A DNA stretch of 64,000 nucleotides, from contig JAAVTG010000387.1 in NCBI GenBank assembly GCA_011947345.1, positions 1 to 64,000 of the forward strand, read 5' to 3'. Below are positions 10,303 through 22,773 of the stretch, one piece after another. The stretch's first letter is position 1. Each line of letters opens with the position of its first letter. The position numbers and the translations under genes are program-made. The notes under the pieces are model-generated. The model ran no database searches, was not told where the DNA came from, and saw nothing but the letters and a program-made list of their open reading frames with translations. This stretch comes from Phytophthora quininea. Its lineage: Eukaryota; Oomycota; Peronosporomycetes; Peronosporales; Peronosporaceae.

Positions 10303-10780
10303 TTAGCAACTCGCACACTAGCGCCCACGCCGATCCAAACGCGATTGCCAGCCCCACACGCATCGCTCAAGCGGACCCGGGCCATCAGCCGCTTGCCCCG
10401 CTCCTGCGCCACCTCTCAACGCGTCGGATCGCTCCCGCGCCGTTCTACGCGACGCCACAGTCGGCCACAGTCGGCCACAGTTGGCCGACGTCGCAGCCAG
10501 TTGGCCGACGTCGCAGCCACAGTTGGCCGACGTCGCAGCCACAGTCGGTCGACGTCGCAGCCACAGTCGGTCGACGTCGCAGCCACAGTCGGTCGACGTC
10601 GCAGCCACGGCGCGGCCGCCCCACGACTGACGACTCCGCGCCGACAGCTGCGCAGCGTTCCGGTGGCCACGGACCACTCGCGCGCACAACCGAAACCGGA
10701 AACCGGAAACCGAAAACCGGAAACCGAAAACCCCGTCCGACACGCACACGCTGCAAAACGGGGTGCGTGAATAAAGAGAT

Positions 10781-10861
10781 CGACAGCTGTGAGACTTGAA
10801 CTCACGCGGGTTACCCCAATAGATTTCGAGTCTATCGCCTTAACCGCTCGGCCAAGCTGTC
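10781..10861 (-). tRNA. tRNA-Ser(CGA): tRNA-Ser(CGA), copy 17
   Basis: 548 bp to next; first unit of a three-unit block repeated as copies 20-22. Confidence 0.95.
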
Positions 10862-11328
10862 TTAGCAACTCGCACACTAGCGCCCACGCCGATCCAAACG
10901 CGATTGCCAGCCCCACACGCATCGCTCAAGCGGACCCGGGCCATCAGCCGCTTGCCCCGCTCCTGCGCCACCTCTCAACGCGTCGGATCGCTCCCCGCGC
11001 CGTTCTACGCGACGCCACAGTCGGCCACAGTTGGCCGACGTCGCCACAGTTGGCCGACGTCGCAGCCACAGTCGGTCGACGTCGCAGCCACAGTCGGTCG
11101 ACGTCGCAGCCACAGTCGGTCGACGTCGCAGCCACAGTCGGTCGACGTCGCAGCCACGGCGCGGCCGCCCACGACTGACGACTCCGCGCCGACAGCTGCG
11201 CAGCGTTCCGGTGGCCACGGACCACTCGCGCGCACAACCGAAACCGGAAACCGGAAACCGAAAACCGGAAACCGAAAACCCCGTCCGACACGCACACGCT
11301 GCAAAACGGGGTGCGTGAATAAAGAGAT

Positions 11329-11409
11329 CGACAGCTGTGAGACTTGAACTCACGCGGGTTACCCCAATAGATTTCGAGTCTATCGCCTTAACCGCTCGGC
11401 CAAGCTGTC
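11329..11409 (-). tRNA. tRNA-Ser(CGA): tRNA-Ser(CGA), copy 18
   Basis: 452 bp to next; short unit without 22-bp repeats inside the expanded zone. Confidence 0.95.
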
Positions 11410-11780
11410 TTAGCAACTCGCACACTAGCGCCCACGCCGATCCAAACGCGATTGCCAGCCCCACACGCATCGCTCAAGCGGACCCGGGCCATCAGCCGCT
11501 TGCCCCGCTCCTGCGCCACCTCTCAACGCGTCGGATCGCTCCCGCGCCGTTCTACGCGACGCCACAGTCGGCCACAGTCGGCCACAGTTGGCCGACGTCG
11601 CAGCCACGGCGCGGCCGCCCCACGACCGACGCCTCCGCGCCGACAGCTGCGCAGCGTTCCGGTGGCCACGGACCACTCGCGCGCACAACCGAAAACCGGA
11701 AACCGGAAACCGAAAACCGGAAACCGAAAACCCCGTCCGACACGCACACGCTGCAAAACGGGGTGCGTGAATAAAGAGAT

Positions 11781-11861
11781 CGACAGCTGTGAGACTTGAA
11801 CTCACGCGGGTTACCCCAATAGATTTCGAGTCTATCGCCTTAACCGCTCGGCCAAGCTGTC
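11781..11861 (-). tRNA. tRNA-Ser(CGA): tRNA-Ser(CGA), copy 19
   Basis: 540 bp to next. Confidence 0.95.
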
Positions 11862-12320
11862 TTAGCAACTCGCACACTAGCGCCCACGCCGATCCAAACG
11901 CGATTGCCAGCCCCACACGCATCGCTCAAGCGGACCCGGGCCATCAGCCGCTTGCCCCGCTCCTGCGCCACCTCTCAACGCGTCGGATCGCTCCCCGCGC
12001 CGTTCTACGCGACGCCACAGTCGGCCACAGTCGGCCACAGTTGGCCGACGTCGCAGCCACAGTTGGCCGACGTCGCAGCCACAGTCGGTCGACGTCGCAG
12101 CCACAGTCGGTCGACGTCGCAGCCACAGTCGGTCGACGTCGCAGCCACGGCGCGGCCGCCCCACGACTGACGACTCCGCGCCGACAGCTGCGCAGCGTTC
12201 CGGTGGCCACGGACCACTCGCGCGCACAACCGAAACCGGAAACCGGAAACCGAAAACCGGAAACCGAAAACCCCGTCCGACACGCACACGCTGCAAAACG
12301 GGGTGCGTGAATAAAGAGAT

Positions 12321-12401
12321 CGACAGCTGTGAGACTTGAACTCACGCGGGTTACCCCAATAGATTTCGAGTCTATCGCCTTAACCGCTCGGCCAAGCTGT
12401 C
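12321..12401 (-). tRNA. tRNA-Ser(CGA): tRNA-Ser(CGA), copy 20
   Basis: 548 bp to next; shares the odd ACGTCGCCACAG joint with unit 17. Confidence 0.95.
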
Positions 12402-12868
12402 TTAGCAACTCGCACACTAGCGCCCACGCCGATCCAAACGCGATTGCCAGCCCCACACGCATCGCTCAAGCGGACCCGGGCCATCAGCCGCTTGCCCCGC
12501 TCCTGCGCCACCTCTCAACGCGTCGGATCGCTCCCCGCGCCGTTCTACGCGACGCCACAGTCGGCCACAGTGGCCACGTCGCCACAGTTGGCCGACGTCG
12601 CAGCCACAGTCGGTCGACGTCGCAGCCACAGTCGGTCGACGTCGCAGCCACAGTCGGTCGACGTCGCAGCCACAGTCGGTCGACGTCGCAGCCACGGCGC
12701 GGCCGCCCCACGACTGACGACTCCGCGCCGACAGCTGCGCAGCGTTCCGGTGGCCACGGACCACTCGCGCGCACAACCGAAAACCGGAAACCGGAAACCG
12801 AAAACCGGAAACCGAAAACCCCGTCCGACACGCACACGCTGCAAAACGGGGTGCGTGAATAAAGAGAT

Positions 12869-12949
12869 CGACAGCTGTGAGACTTGAACTCACGCGGGTT
12901 ACCCCAATAGATTTCGAGTCTATCGCCTTAACCGCTCGGCCAAGCTGTC
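12869..12949 (-). tRNA. tRNA-Ser(CGA): tRNA-Ser(CGA), copy 21
   Basis: 452 bp to next; counterpart of copy 18. Confidence 0.95.
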
Positions 12950-13320
12950 TTAGCAACTCGCACACTAGCGCCCACGCCGATCCAAACGCGATTGCCAGCC
13001 CCACACGCATCGCTCAAGCGGACCCGGGCCATCAGCCGCTTGCCCCGCTCCTGCGCCACCTCTCAACGCGTCGGATCGCTCCCGCGCCGTTCTACGCGAC
13101 GCCACAGTCGGCCACAGTCGGCCACAGTTGGCCGACGTCGCAGCCACGGCGCGGCCGCCCCACGACCGACGCCTCCGCGCCGACAGCTGCGCAGCGTTCC
13201 GGTGGCCACGGACCACTCGCGCGCACAACCGAAAACCGGAAACCGGAAACCGAAAACCGGAAACCGAAAACCCCGTCCGACACGCACACGCTGCAAAACG
13301 GGGTGCGTGAATAAAGAGAT

Positions 13321-13401
13321 CGACAGCTGTGAGACTTGAACTCACGCGGGTTACCCCAATAGATTTCGAGTCTATCGCCTTAACCGCTCGGCCAAGCTGT
13401 C
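13321..13401 (-). tRNA. tRNA-Ser(CGA): tRNA-Ser(CGA), copy 22
   Basis: 540 bp to next; counterpart of copy 19 with one CAGCCGGTCGAC substitution. Confidence 0.95.
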
Positions 13402-13860
13402 TTAGCAACTCGCACACTAGCGCCCACGCCGATCCAAACGCGATTGCCAGCCCCACACGCATCGCTCAAGCGGACCCGGGCCATCAGCCGCTTGCCCCGC
13501 TCCTGCGCCACCTCTCAACGCGTCGGATCGCTCCCCGCGCCGTTCTACGCGACGCCACAGTCGGCCACAGTCGGCCACAGTTGGCCGACGTCGCAGCCAC
13601 AGTTGGCCGACGTCGCAGCCACAGTCGGTCGACGTCGCAGCCACAGTCGGTCGACGTCGCAGCCACAGCCGGTCGACGTCGCAGCCACGGCGCGGCCGCC
13701 CCACGACTGACGACTCCGCGCCGACAGCTGCGCAGCGTTCCGGTGGCCACGGACCACTCGCGCGCACAACCGAAAACCGGAAACCGGAAACCGAAAACCG
13801 GAAACCGAAAACCCGTCCGACACGCACACGCTGCAAAACGGGGTGCGTGAATAAAGAGAT

Positions 13861-13941
13861 CGACAGCTGTGAGACTTGAACTCACGCGGGTTACCCCAAT
13901 AGATTTCGAGTCTATCGCCTTAACCGCTCGGCCAAGCTGTC
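13861..13941 (-). tRNA. tRNA-Ser(CGA): tRNA-Ser(CGA), copy 23
   Basis: 541 bp to next. Confidence 0.95.
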
Positions 13942-14401
13942 TTAGCAACTCGCACACTAGCGCCCACGCCGATCCAAACGCGATTGCCAGCCCCACACGC
14001 ATCGCTCAAGCGGACCCGGGCCATCAGCCGCTTGCCCCGCTCCTGCGCCACCTCTCAACGCGTCGGATCGCTCCCCGCGCCGTTCTACGCGACGCCACAG
14101 TCGGCCACAGTCGGCCACAGTTGGCCGACGTCGCAGCCACAGTCGGTCGACGTCGCAGCCACAGTCGGTCGACGTCGCAGCCACAGTCGGTCGACGTCGC
14201 AGCCACAGTCGGTCGACGTCGCAGCCACGGCGCGGCCGCCCCACGACTGACGACTCCGCGCCGACAGCTGCGCAGCGTTCCGGTGGCCACGGACCACTCG
14301 CGCGCACAACCGAAAACCGGAAACCGGAAACCGAAAACCGGAAACCGAAAACCCCGTCCGACACGCACACGCTGCAAAACGGGGTGCGTGAATAAAGAGA
14401 T

Positions 14402-14482
14402 CGACAGCTGTGAGACTTGAACTCACGCGGGTTACCCCAATAGATTTCGAGTCTATCGCCTTAACCGCTCGGCCAAGCTGTC
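14402..14482 (-). tRNA. tRNA-Ser(CGA): tRNA-Ser(CGA), copy 24
   Basis: 628 bp to next, the longest unit, with eight 22-bp repeats. Confidence 0.95.
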
Positions 14483-14680
14483 TTAGCAACTCGCACACTA
14501 GCGCCCACGCCGATCCAAACGCGATTGCCAGCCCCACACGCATCGCTCAAGCGGACCCGGGCCATCAGCCGCTTGCCCCGCTCCTGCGCCACCTCTCAAC
14601 GCGTCGGATCGCTCCCCGCGCCGTTCTACGCGACGCCACAGTCGGCCACAGTCGGCCACAGTTGGCCGACGTCGCAGCCA

Positions 14681-14856
14681 CAGTCGGTCGACGTCGCAGC
14701 CACAGTCGGTCGACGTCGCAGCCACAGTCGGTCGACGTCGCAGCCACAGTCGGTCGACGTCGCAGCCACAGTCGGTCGACGTCGCAGCCACAGTCGGTCG
14801 ACGTCGCAGCCACAGTCGGTCGACGTCGCAGCCACAGTCGGTCGACGTCGCAGCCA
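14681..14856. repeat. Longest run of the 22-bp spacer minisatellite (8 copies)
   Basis: Eight consecutive 22-bp repeats beginning CAGTCGGTCGACGTCGCAGC lie in the unit between tRNA copies 24 and 25, making this the longest unit (628 bp). Each copy contains the overlapping palindromes GTCGAC and GACGTC. Most of the length variation among units 14-61 comes from the copy number of this element. Confidence 0.93.
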
Positions 14857-14937
14857 CGGCGCGGCCGCCCCACGACTGACGACTCCGCGCCGACAGCTGC
14901 GCAGCGTTCCGGTGGCCACGGACCACTCGCGCGCACA

Positions 14938-14982
<45 letters not shown>

Positions 14983-15029
14983 CGTCCGACACGCACACGC
15001 TGCAAAACGGGGTGCGTGAATAAAGAGAT

Positions 15030-15110
15030 CGACAGCTGTGAGACTTGAACTCACGCGGGTTACCCCAATAGATTTCGAGTCTATCGCCTTAACCGCTCGG
15101 CCAAGCTGTC
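15030..15110 (-). tRNA. tRNA-Ser(CGA): tRNA-Ser(CGA), copy 25
   Basis: 562 bp to next. Confidence 0.95.
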
Positions 15111-15591
15111 TTAGCAACTCGCACACTAGCGCCCACGCCGATCCAAACGCGATTGCCAGCCCCACACGCATCGCTCAAGCGGACCCGGGCCATCAGCCGC
15201 TTGCCCCGCTCCTGCGCCACCTCTCAACGCGTCGGATCGCTCCCCGCGCCGTTCTACGCGACGCCACAGTCGGCCACAGTCGGCCACAGTTGGCCGACGT
15301 CGCAGCCACAGTCGGTCGACGTCGCAGCCACAGTCGGTCGACGTCGCAGCCACAGTCGGTCGACGTCGCAGCCACAGTCGGTCGACGTCGCAGCCACAGT
15401 CGGTCGACGTCGCAGCCACGGCGCGGCCGCCCCACGACTGACGACTCCGCGCCGACAGCTGCGCAGCGTTCCGGTGGCCACGGACCACTCGCGCGCACAA
15501 CCGAAAACCGGAAACCGGAAACCGAAAACCGGAAACCGAAAACCCGTCCGACACGCACACGCTGCAAAACGGGGTGCGTGAATAAAGAGAT

Positions 15592-15672
15592 CGACAGCTG
15601 TGAGACTTGAACTCACGCGGGTTACCCCAATAGATTTCGAGTCTATCGCCTTAACCGCTCGGCCAAGCTGTC
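15592..15672 (-). tRNA. tRNA-Ser(CGA): tRNA-Ser(CGA), copy 26
   Basis: 531 bp to next. Confidence 0.95.
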
Positions 15673-16122
15673 TTAGCAACTCGCACACTAGCGCCCACGC
15701 CGATCCAAACGCGATTGCCAGCCCCACACGCATCGCTCAAGCGGACCCGGGCCATCAGCCGCTTGCCCCGCTCCTGCGCCACCTCTCAACGCGTCGGATC
15801 GCTCCCCGCGCCGTTCTACGCGACGCCACAGTCGGCCACAGTTGGCCGACGTCGCAGCCACAGTCGGTCGACGTCGCAGCCACAGTCGGTCGACGTCGCA
15901 GCCACAGTCGGTCGACGTCGCAGCCACAGTCGGTCGACGTCGCAGCCACGGCGCGGCCGCCCCACGACTGACGACTCCGCGCCGACAGCTGCGCAGCGTT
16001 CCGGTGGCCACGGACCACTCGCGCGCACAACCGAAAACCGGAAACCGGAAACCGAAAACCGGAAACCGAAAACCCCGTCCGACACGCACACGCTGCAAAA
16101 CGGGGTGCGTGAATAAAGAGAT

Positions 16123-16203
16123 CGACAGCTGTGAGACTTGAACTCACGCGGGTTACCCCAATAGATTTCGAGTCTATCGCCTTAACCGCTCGGCCAAGCT
16201 GTC
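16123..16203 (-). tRNA. tRNA-Ser(CGA): tRNA-Ser(CGA), copy 27
   Basis: 496 bp to next; carries the GCGTTTCGG spacer variant. Confidence 0.95.
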
Positions 16204-16618
16204 TTAGCAACTCGCACACTAGCGCCCACGCCGATCCAAACGCGATTGCCAGCCCCACACGCATCGCTCAAGCGGACCCGGGCCATCAGCCGCTTGCCCC
16301 GCTCCTGCGCCACCTCTCAACGCGTCGGATCGCTCCCCGCGCCGTTCTACGCGACGCCACAGTCGGCCACAGTCGGCCACAGTTGGCCGACGTCGCAGCC
16401 ACAGTCGGTCGACGTCGCAGCCACAGTCGGTCGACGTCGCAGCCACGGCGCGGCCGCCCCACGACTGACGACTCCGCGCCGACAGCTGCGCAGCGTTTCG
16501 GTGGCCACGGACCACTCGCGCGCACAACCGAAAACCGGAAACCGGAAACCGAAAACCGGAAACCGAAAACCCGTCCGACACGCACACGCTGCAAAACGGG
16601 GTGCGTGAATAAAGAGAT

Positions 16619-16699
16619 CGACAGCTGTGAGACTTGAACTCACGCGGGTTACCCCAATAGATTTCGAGTCTATCGCCTTAACCGCTCGGCCAAGCTGTC
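16619..16699 (-). tRNA. tRNA-Ser(CGA): tRNA-Ser(CGA), copy 28
   Basis: 497 bp to next. Confidence 0.95.
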
Positions 16700-17115
16700 T
16701 TAGCAACTCGCACACTAGCGCCCACGCCGATCCAAACGCGATTGCCAGCCCCACACGCATCGCTCAAGCGGACCCGGGCCATCAGCCGCTTGCCCCGCTC
16801 CTGCGCCACCTCTCAACGCGTCGGATCGCTCCCCGCGCCGTTCTACGCGACGCCACAGTCGGCCACAGTCGGCCACAGTTGGCCGACGTCGCAGCCACAG
16901 TTGGCCGACGTCGCAGCCACAGTCGGTCGACGTCGCAGCCACGGCGCGGCCGCCCCACGACTGACGACTCCGCGCCGACAGCTGCGCAGCGTTCCGGTGG
17001 CCACGGACCACTCGCGCGCACAACCGAAAACCGGAAACCGGAAACCGAAAACCGGAAACCGAAAACCCCGTCCGACACGCACACGCTGCAAAACGGGGTG
17101 CGTGAATAAAGAGAT

Positions 17116-17196
17116 CGACAGCTGTGAGACTTGAACTCACGCGGGTTACCCCAATAGATTTCGAGTCTATCGCCTTAACCGCTCGGCCAAGCTGTC
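17116..17196 (-). tRNA. tRNA-Ser(CGA): tRNA-Ser(CGA), copy 29
   Basis: 534 bp to next; first of three consecutive 534-bp units. Confidence 0.95.
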
Positions 17197-17649
17197 TTAG
17201 CAACTCGCACACTAGCGCCCACGCCGATCCAAACGCGATTGCCAGCCCCACACGCATCGCTCAAGCGGACCCGGGCCATCAGCCGCTTGCCCCGCTCCTG
17301 CGCCACCTCTCAACGCGTCGGATCGCTCCCCGCGCCGTTCTACGCGACGCCACAGTCGGCCACAGTCGGCCACAGTTGGCCGACGTCGCAGCCACAGTTG
17401 GCCGACGTCGCAGCCACAGTCGGTCGACGTCGCAGCCACAGTCGGTCGACGTCGCAGCCACAGTCGGTCGACGTCGCAGCCACGGCGCGGCCGCCCCACG
17501 ACTGACGACTCCGCGCCGACAGCTGCGCAGCGTTCCGGTGGCCACGGACCACTCGCGCGCACAACCGAAAACCGGAAACCGAAAACCGGAAACCGAAAAC
17601 CCCGTCCGACACGCACACGCTGCAAAACGGGGTGCGTGAATAAAGAGAT

Positions 17650-17730
17650 CGACAGCTGTGAGACTTGAACTCACGCGGGTTACCCCAATAGATTTCGAGT
17701 CTATCGCCTTAACCGCTCGGCCAAGCTGTC
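17650..17730 (-). tRNA. tRNA-Ser(CGA): tRNA-Ser(CGA), copy 30
   Basis: 534 bp to next; GCGTTTCGG variant. Confidence 0.95.
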
Positions 17731-18183
17731 TTAGCAACTCGCACACTAGCGCCCACGCCGATCCAAACGCGATTGCCAGCCCCACACGCATCGCTCAAGC
17801 GGACCCGGGCCATCAGCCGCTTGCCCCGCTCCTGCGCCACCTCTCAACGCGTCGGATCGCTCCCCGCGCCGTTCTACGCGACGCCACAGTCGGCCACAGT
17901 CGGCCACAGTTGGCCGACGTCGCAGCCACAGTTGGCCGACGTCGCAGCCACAGTCGGTCGACGTCGCAGCCACAGTCGGTCGACGTCGCAGCCACAGCCG
18001 GTCGACGTCGCAGCCACGGCGCGGCCGCCCCACGACTGACGACTCCGCGCCGACAGCTGCGCAGCGTTTCGGTGGCCACGGACCACTCGCGCGCACAACC
18101 GAAAACCGGAAACCGGAAACCGAAAACCGAAAACCCCGTCCGACACGCACACGCTGCAAAACGGGGTGCGTGAATAAAGAGAT

Positions 18184-18264
18184 CGACAGCTGTGAGACTT
18201 GAACTCACGCGGGTTACCCCAATAGATTTCGAGTCTATCGCCTTAACCGCTCGGCCAAGCTGTC
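18184..18264 (-). tRNA. tRNA-Ser(CGA): tRNA-Ser(CGA), copy 31
   Basis: 534 bp to next; GCGTTTCGG variant. Confidence 0.95.
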
Positions 18265-18717
18265 TTAGCAACTCGCACACTAGCGCCCACGCCGATCCAA
18301 ACGCGATTGCCAGCCCCACACGCATCGCTCAAGCGGACCCGGGCCATCAGCCGCTTGCCCCGCTCCTGCGCCACCTCTCAACGCGTCGGATCGCTCCCCG
18401 CGCCGTTCTACGCGACGCCACAGTCGGCCACAGTCGGCCACAGTTGGCCGACGTCGCAGCCACAGTTGGCCGACGTCGCAGCCACAGTCGGTCGACGTCG
18501 CAGCCACAGTCGGTCGACGTCGCAGCCACAGTCGGTCGACGTCGCAGCCACGGCGCGGCCGCCCCACGACTGACGACTCCGCGCCGACAGCTGCGCAGCG
18601 TTTCGGTGGCCACGGACCACTCGCGCGCACAACCGAAAACCGGAAACCGAAAACCGGAAACCGAAAACCCCGTCCGACACGCACACGCTGCAAAACGGGG
18701 TGCGTGAATAAAGAGAT

Positions 18718-18798
18718 CGACAGCTGTGAGACTTGAACTCACGCGGGTTACCCCAATAGATTTCGAGTCTATCGCCTTAACCGCTCGGCCAAGCTGTC
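18718..18798 (-). tRNA. tRNA-Ser(CGA): tRNA-Ser(CGA), copy 32
   Basis: 523 bp to next. Confidence 0.95.
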
Positions 18799-19240
18799 TT
18801 AGCAACTCGCACACTAGCGCCCACGCCGATCCAAACGCGATTGCCAGCCCCACACGCATCGCTCAAGCGGACCCGGGCCATCAGCCGCTTGCCCCGCTCC
18901 TGCGCCACCTCTCAACGCGTCGGATCGCTCCCCGCGCCGTTCTACGCGACGCCACAGTCGGCCACAGTCGGCCGACGTCGCAGCCACAGTTGGCCGACGT
19001 CGCAGCCACAGTCGGTCGACGTCGCAGCCACAGTCGGTCGACGTCGCAGCCACAGTCGGTCGACGTCGCAGCCACGGCGCGGCCGCCCCACGACTGACGA
19101 CTCCGCGCCGACAGCTGCGCAGCGTTCCGGTGGCCACGGACCACTCGCGCGCACAACCGAAAACCGGAAACCGGAAACCGAAAACCGAAAACCCGTCCGA
19201 CACGCACACGCTGCAAAACGGGGTGCGTGAATAAAGAGAT

Positions 19241-19321
19241 CGACAGCTGTGAGACTTGAACTCACGCGGGTTACCCCAATAGATTTCGAGTCTATCGCCT
19301 TAACCGCTCGGCCAAGCTGTC
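19241..19321 (-). tRNA. tRNA-Ser(CGA): tRNA-Ser(CGA), copy 33
   Basis: 481 bp to next. Confidence 0.95.
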
Positions 19322-19721
19322 TTAGCAACTCGCACACTAGCGCCCACGCCGATCCAAACGCGATTGCCAGCCCCACACGCATCGCTCAAGCGGACCCGGG
19401 CCATCAGCCGCTTGCCCCGCTCCTGCGCCACCTCTCAACGCGTCGGATCGCTCCCCGCGCCGTTCTACGCGACGCCACAGTCGGCCACAGTCGGCCACAG
19501 TCGGCCACAGTTGGCCGTCGCAGCCACAGTCGGTCGACGTCGCAGCCACGGCGCGGCCGCCCCACGACCGACGCCTCCGCGCCGACAGCTGCGCAGCGTT
19601 CCGGTGGCCACGGACCACTCGCGCGCACAACCGAAAACCGGAAACCGGAAACCGAAAACCGGAAACCGAAAACCCGTCCGACACGCACACGCTGCAAAAC
19701 GGGGTGCGTGAATAAAGAGAT

Positions 19722-19802
19722 CGACAGCTGTGAGACTTGAACTCACGCGGGTTACCCCAATAGATTTCGAGTCTATCGCCTTAACCGCTCGGCCAAGCTG
19801 TC
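19722..19802 (-). tRNA. tRNA-Ser(CGA): tRNA-Ser(CGA), copy 34
   Basis: 483 bp to next. Confidence 0.95.
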
Positions 19803-20204
19803 TTAGCAACTCGCACACTAGCGCCCACGCCGATCCAAACGCGATTGCCAGCCCCACACGCATCGCTCAAGCGGACCCGGGCCATCAGCCGCTTGCCCCG
19901 CTCCTGCGCCACCTCTCAACGCGTCGGATCGCTCCCGCGCCGTTCTACGCGACGCCACAGTCGGCCACAGTCGGCCACAGTCGGCCACAGTTGGCCGACG
20001 TCGCAGCCACAGTCGGTCGACGTCGCAGCCACGGCGCGGCCGCCCCACGACCGACGCCTCCGCGCCGACAGCTGCGCAGCGTTCCGGTGGCCACGGACCA
20101 CTCGCGCGCACAACCGAAAACCGGAAACCGGAAACCGAAAACCGGAAACCGAAAACCCGTCCGACACGCACACGCTGCAAAACGGGGTGCGTGAATAAAG
20201 AGAT

Positions 20205-20285
20205 CGACAGCTGTGAGACTTGAACTCACGCGGGTTACCCCAATAGATTTCGAGTCTATCGCCTTAACCGCTCGGCCAAGCTGTC
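20205..20285 (-). tRNA. tRNA-Ser(CGA): tRNA-Ser(CGA), copy 35
   Basis: 507 bp to next; the 507+497 pair with copy 36 recurs as copies 37-38. Confidence 0.95.
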
Positions 20286-20711
20286 TTAGCAACTCGCACA
20301 CTAGCGCCCACGCCGATCCAAACGCGATTGCCAGCCCCACACGCATCGCTCAAGCGGACCCGGGCCATCAGCCGCTTGCCCCGCTCCTGCGCCACCTCTC
20401 AACGCGTCGGATCGCTCCCCGCGCCGTTCTACGCGACGCCACAGTCGGCCACAGTCGGCCACAGTCGGCCACAGTTGGCCGACGTCGCAGCCACAGTCGG
20501 TCGACGTCGCAGCCACAGTCGGTCGACGTCGCAGCCACGGCGCGGCCGCCCCACGACTGACGACTCCGCGCCGACAGCTGCGCAGCGTTCCGGTGGCCAC
20601 GGACCACTCGCGCGCACAACCGAAAACCGGAAACCGGAAACCGAAAACCGGAAACCGAAAACCCCGTCCGACACGCACACGCTGCAAAACGGGGTGCGTG
20701 AATAAAGAGAT

Positions 20712-20792
20712 CGACAGCTGTGAGACTTGAACTCACGCGGGTTACCCCAATAGATTTCGAGTCTATCGCCTTAACCGCTCGGCCAAGCTGTC
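20712..20792 (-). tRNA. tRNA-Ser(CGA): tRNA-Ser(CGA), copy 36
   Basis: 497 bp to next. Confidence 0.95.
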
Positions 20793-21208
20793 TTAGCAAC
20801 TCGCACACTAGCGCCCACGCCGATCCAAACGCGATTGCCAGCCCCACACGCATCGCTCAAGCGGACCCGGGCCATCAGCCGCTTGCCCCGCTCCTGCGCC
20901 ACCTCTCAACGCGTCGGATCGCTCCCCGCGCCGTTCTACGCGACGCCACAGTCGGCCACAGTCGGCCACAGTTGGCCGACGTCGCAGCCACAGTTGGCCG
21001 ACGTCGCAGCCACAGTCGGTCGACGTCGCAGCCACGGCGCGGCCGCCCCACGACTGACGACTCCGCGCCGACAGCTGCGCAGCGTTCCGGTGGCCACGGA
21101 CCACTCGCGCGCACAACCGAAAACCGGAAACCGGAAACCGAAAACCGGAAACCGAAAACCCCGTCCGACACGCACACGCTGCAAAACGGGGTGCGTGAAT
21201 AAAGAGAT

Positions 21209-21289
21209 CGACAGCTGTGAGACTTGAACTCACGCGGGTTACCCCAATAGATTTCGAGTCTATCGCCTTAACCGCTCGGCCAAGCTGTC
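21209..21289 (-). tRNA. tRNA-Ser(CGA): tRNA-Ser(CGA), copy 37
   Basis: 506 bp to next. Confidence 0.95.
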
Positions 21290-21714
21290 TTAGCAACTCG
21301 CACACTAGCGCCCACGCCGATCCAAACGCGATTGCCAGCCCCACACGCATCGCTCAAGCGGACCCGGGCCATCAGCCGCTTGCCCCGCTCCTGCGCCACC
21401 TCTCAACGCGTCGGATCGCTCCCCGCGCCGTTCTACGCGACGCCACAGTCGGCCACAGTCGGCCACAGTCGGCCACAGTTGGCCGACGTCGCAGCCACAG
21501 TCGGTCGACGTCGCAGCCACAGTCGGTCGACGTCGCAGCCACGGCGCGGCCGCCCCACGACTGACGACTCCGCGCCGACAGCTGCGCAGCGTTCCGGTGG
21601 CCACGGACCACTCGCGCGCACAACCGAAACCGGAAACCGGAAACCGAAAACCGGAAACCGAAAACCCCGTCCGACACGCACACGCTGCAAAACGGGGTGC
21701 GTGAATAAAGAGAT

Positions 21715-21795
21715 CGACAGCTGTGAGACTTGAACTCACGCGGGTTACCCCAATAGATTTCGAGTCTATCGCCTTAACCGCTCGGCCAAGCTGTC
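21715..21795 (-). tRNA. tRNA-Ser(CGA): tRNA-Ser(CGA), copy 38
   Basis: 496 bp to next. Confidence 0.95.
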
Positions 21796-22210
21796 TTAGC
21801 AACTCGCACACTAGCGCCCACGCCGATCCAAACGCGATTGCCAGCCCCACACGCATCGCTCAAGCGGACCCGGGCCATCAGCCGCTTGCCCCGCTCCTGC
21901 GCCACCTCTCAACGCGTCGGATCGCTCCCCGCGCCGTTCTACGCGACGCCACAGTCGGCCACAGTCGGCCACAGTTGGCCGACGTCGCAGCCACAGTCGG
22001 TCGACGTCGCAGCCACAGTCGGTCGACGTCGCAGCCACGGCGCGGCCGCCCCACGACTGACGACTCCGCGCCGACAGCTGCGCAGCGTTCCGGTGGCCAC
22101 GGACCACTCGCGCGCACAACCGAAACCGGAAACCGGAAACCGAAAACCGGAAACCGAAAACCCCGTCCGACACGCACACGCTGCAAAACGGGGTGCGTGA
22201 ATAAAGAGAT

Positions 22211-22291
22211 CGACAGCTGTGAGACTTGAACTCACGCGGGTTACCCCAATAGATTTCGAGTCTATCGCCTTAACCGCTCGGCCAAGCTGTC
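22211..22291 (-). tRNA. tRNA-Ser(CGA): tRNA-Ser(CGA), copy 39
   Basis: 482 bp to next; shortened heptamer tract. Confidence 0.95.
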
Positions 22292-22692
22292 TTAGCAACT
22301 CGCACACTAGCGCCCACGCCGATCCAAACGCGATTGCCAGCCCCACACGCATCGCTCAAGCGGACCCGGGCCATCAGCCGCTTGCCCCGCTCCTGCGCCA
22401 CCTCTCAACGCGTCGGATCGCTCCCCGCGCCGTTCTACGCGACGCCACAGTCGGCCACAGTCGGCCACAGTTGGCCGACGTCGCAGCCACAGTCGGTCGA
22501 CGTCGCAGCCACAGTCGGTCGACGTCGCAGCCACGGCGCGGCCGCCCCACGACTGACGACTCCGCGCCGACAGCTGCGCAGCGTTCCGGTGGCCACGGAC
22601 CACTCGCGCGCACAACCGGAAACCGAAAACCGGAAACCGAAAACCCGTCCGACACGCACACGCTGCAAAACGGGGTGCGTGAATAAAGAGAT

Positions 22693-22773
22693 CGACAGCT
22701 GTGAGACTTGAACTCACGCGGGTTACCCCAATAGATTTCGAGTCTATCGCCTTAACCGCTCGGCCAAGCTGTC
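22693..22773 (-). tRNA. tRNA-Ser(CGA): tRNA-Ser(CGA), copy 40
   Basis: 550 bp to next; nearly identical to the following unit. Confidence 0.95.
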
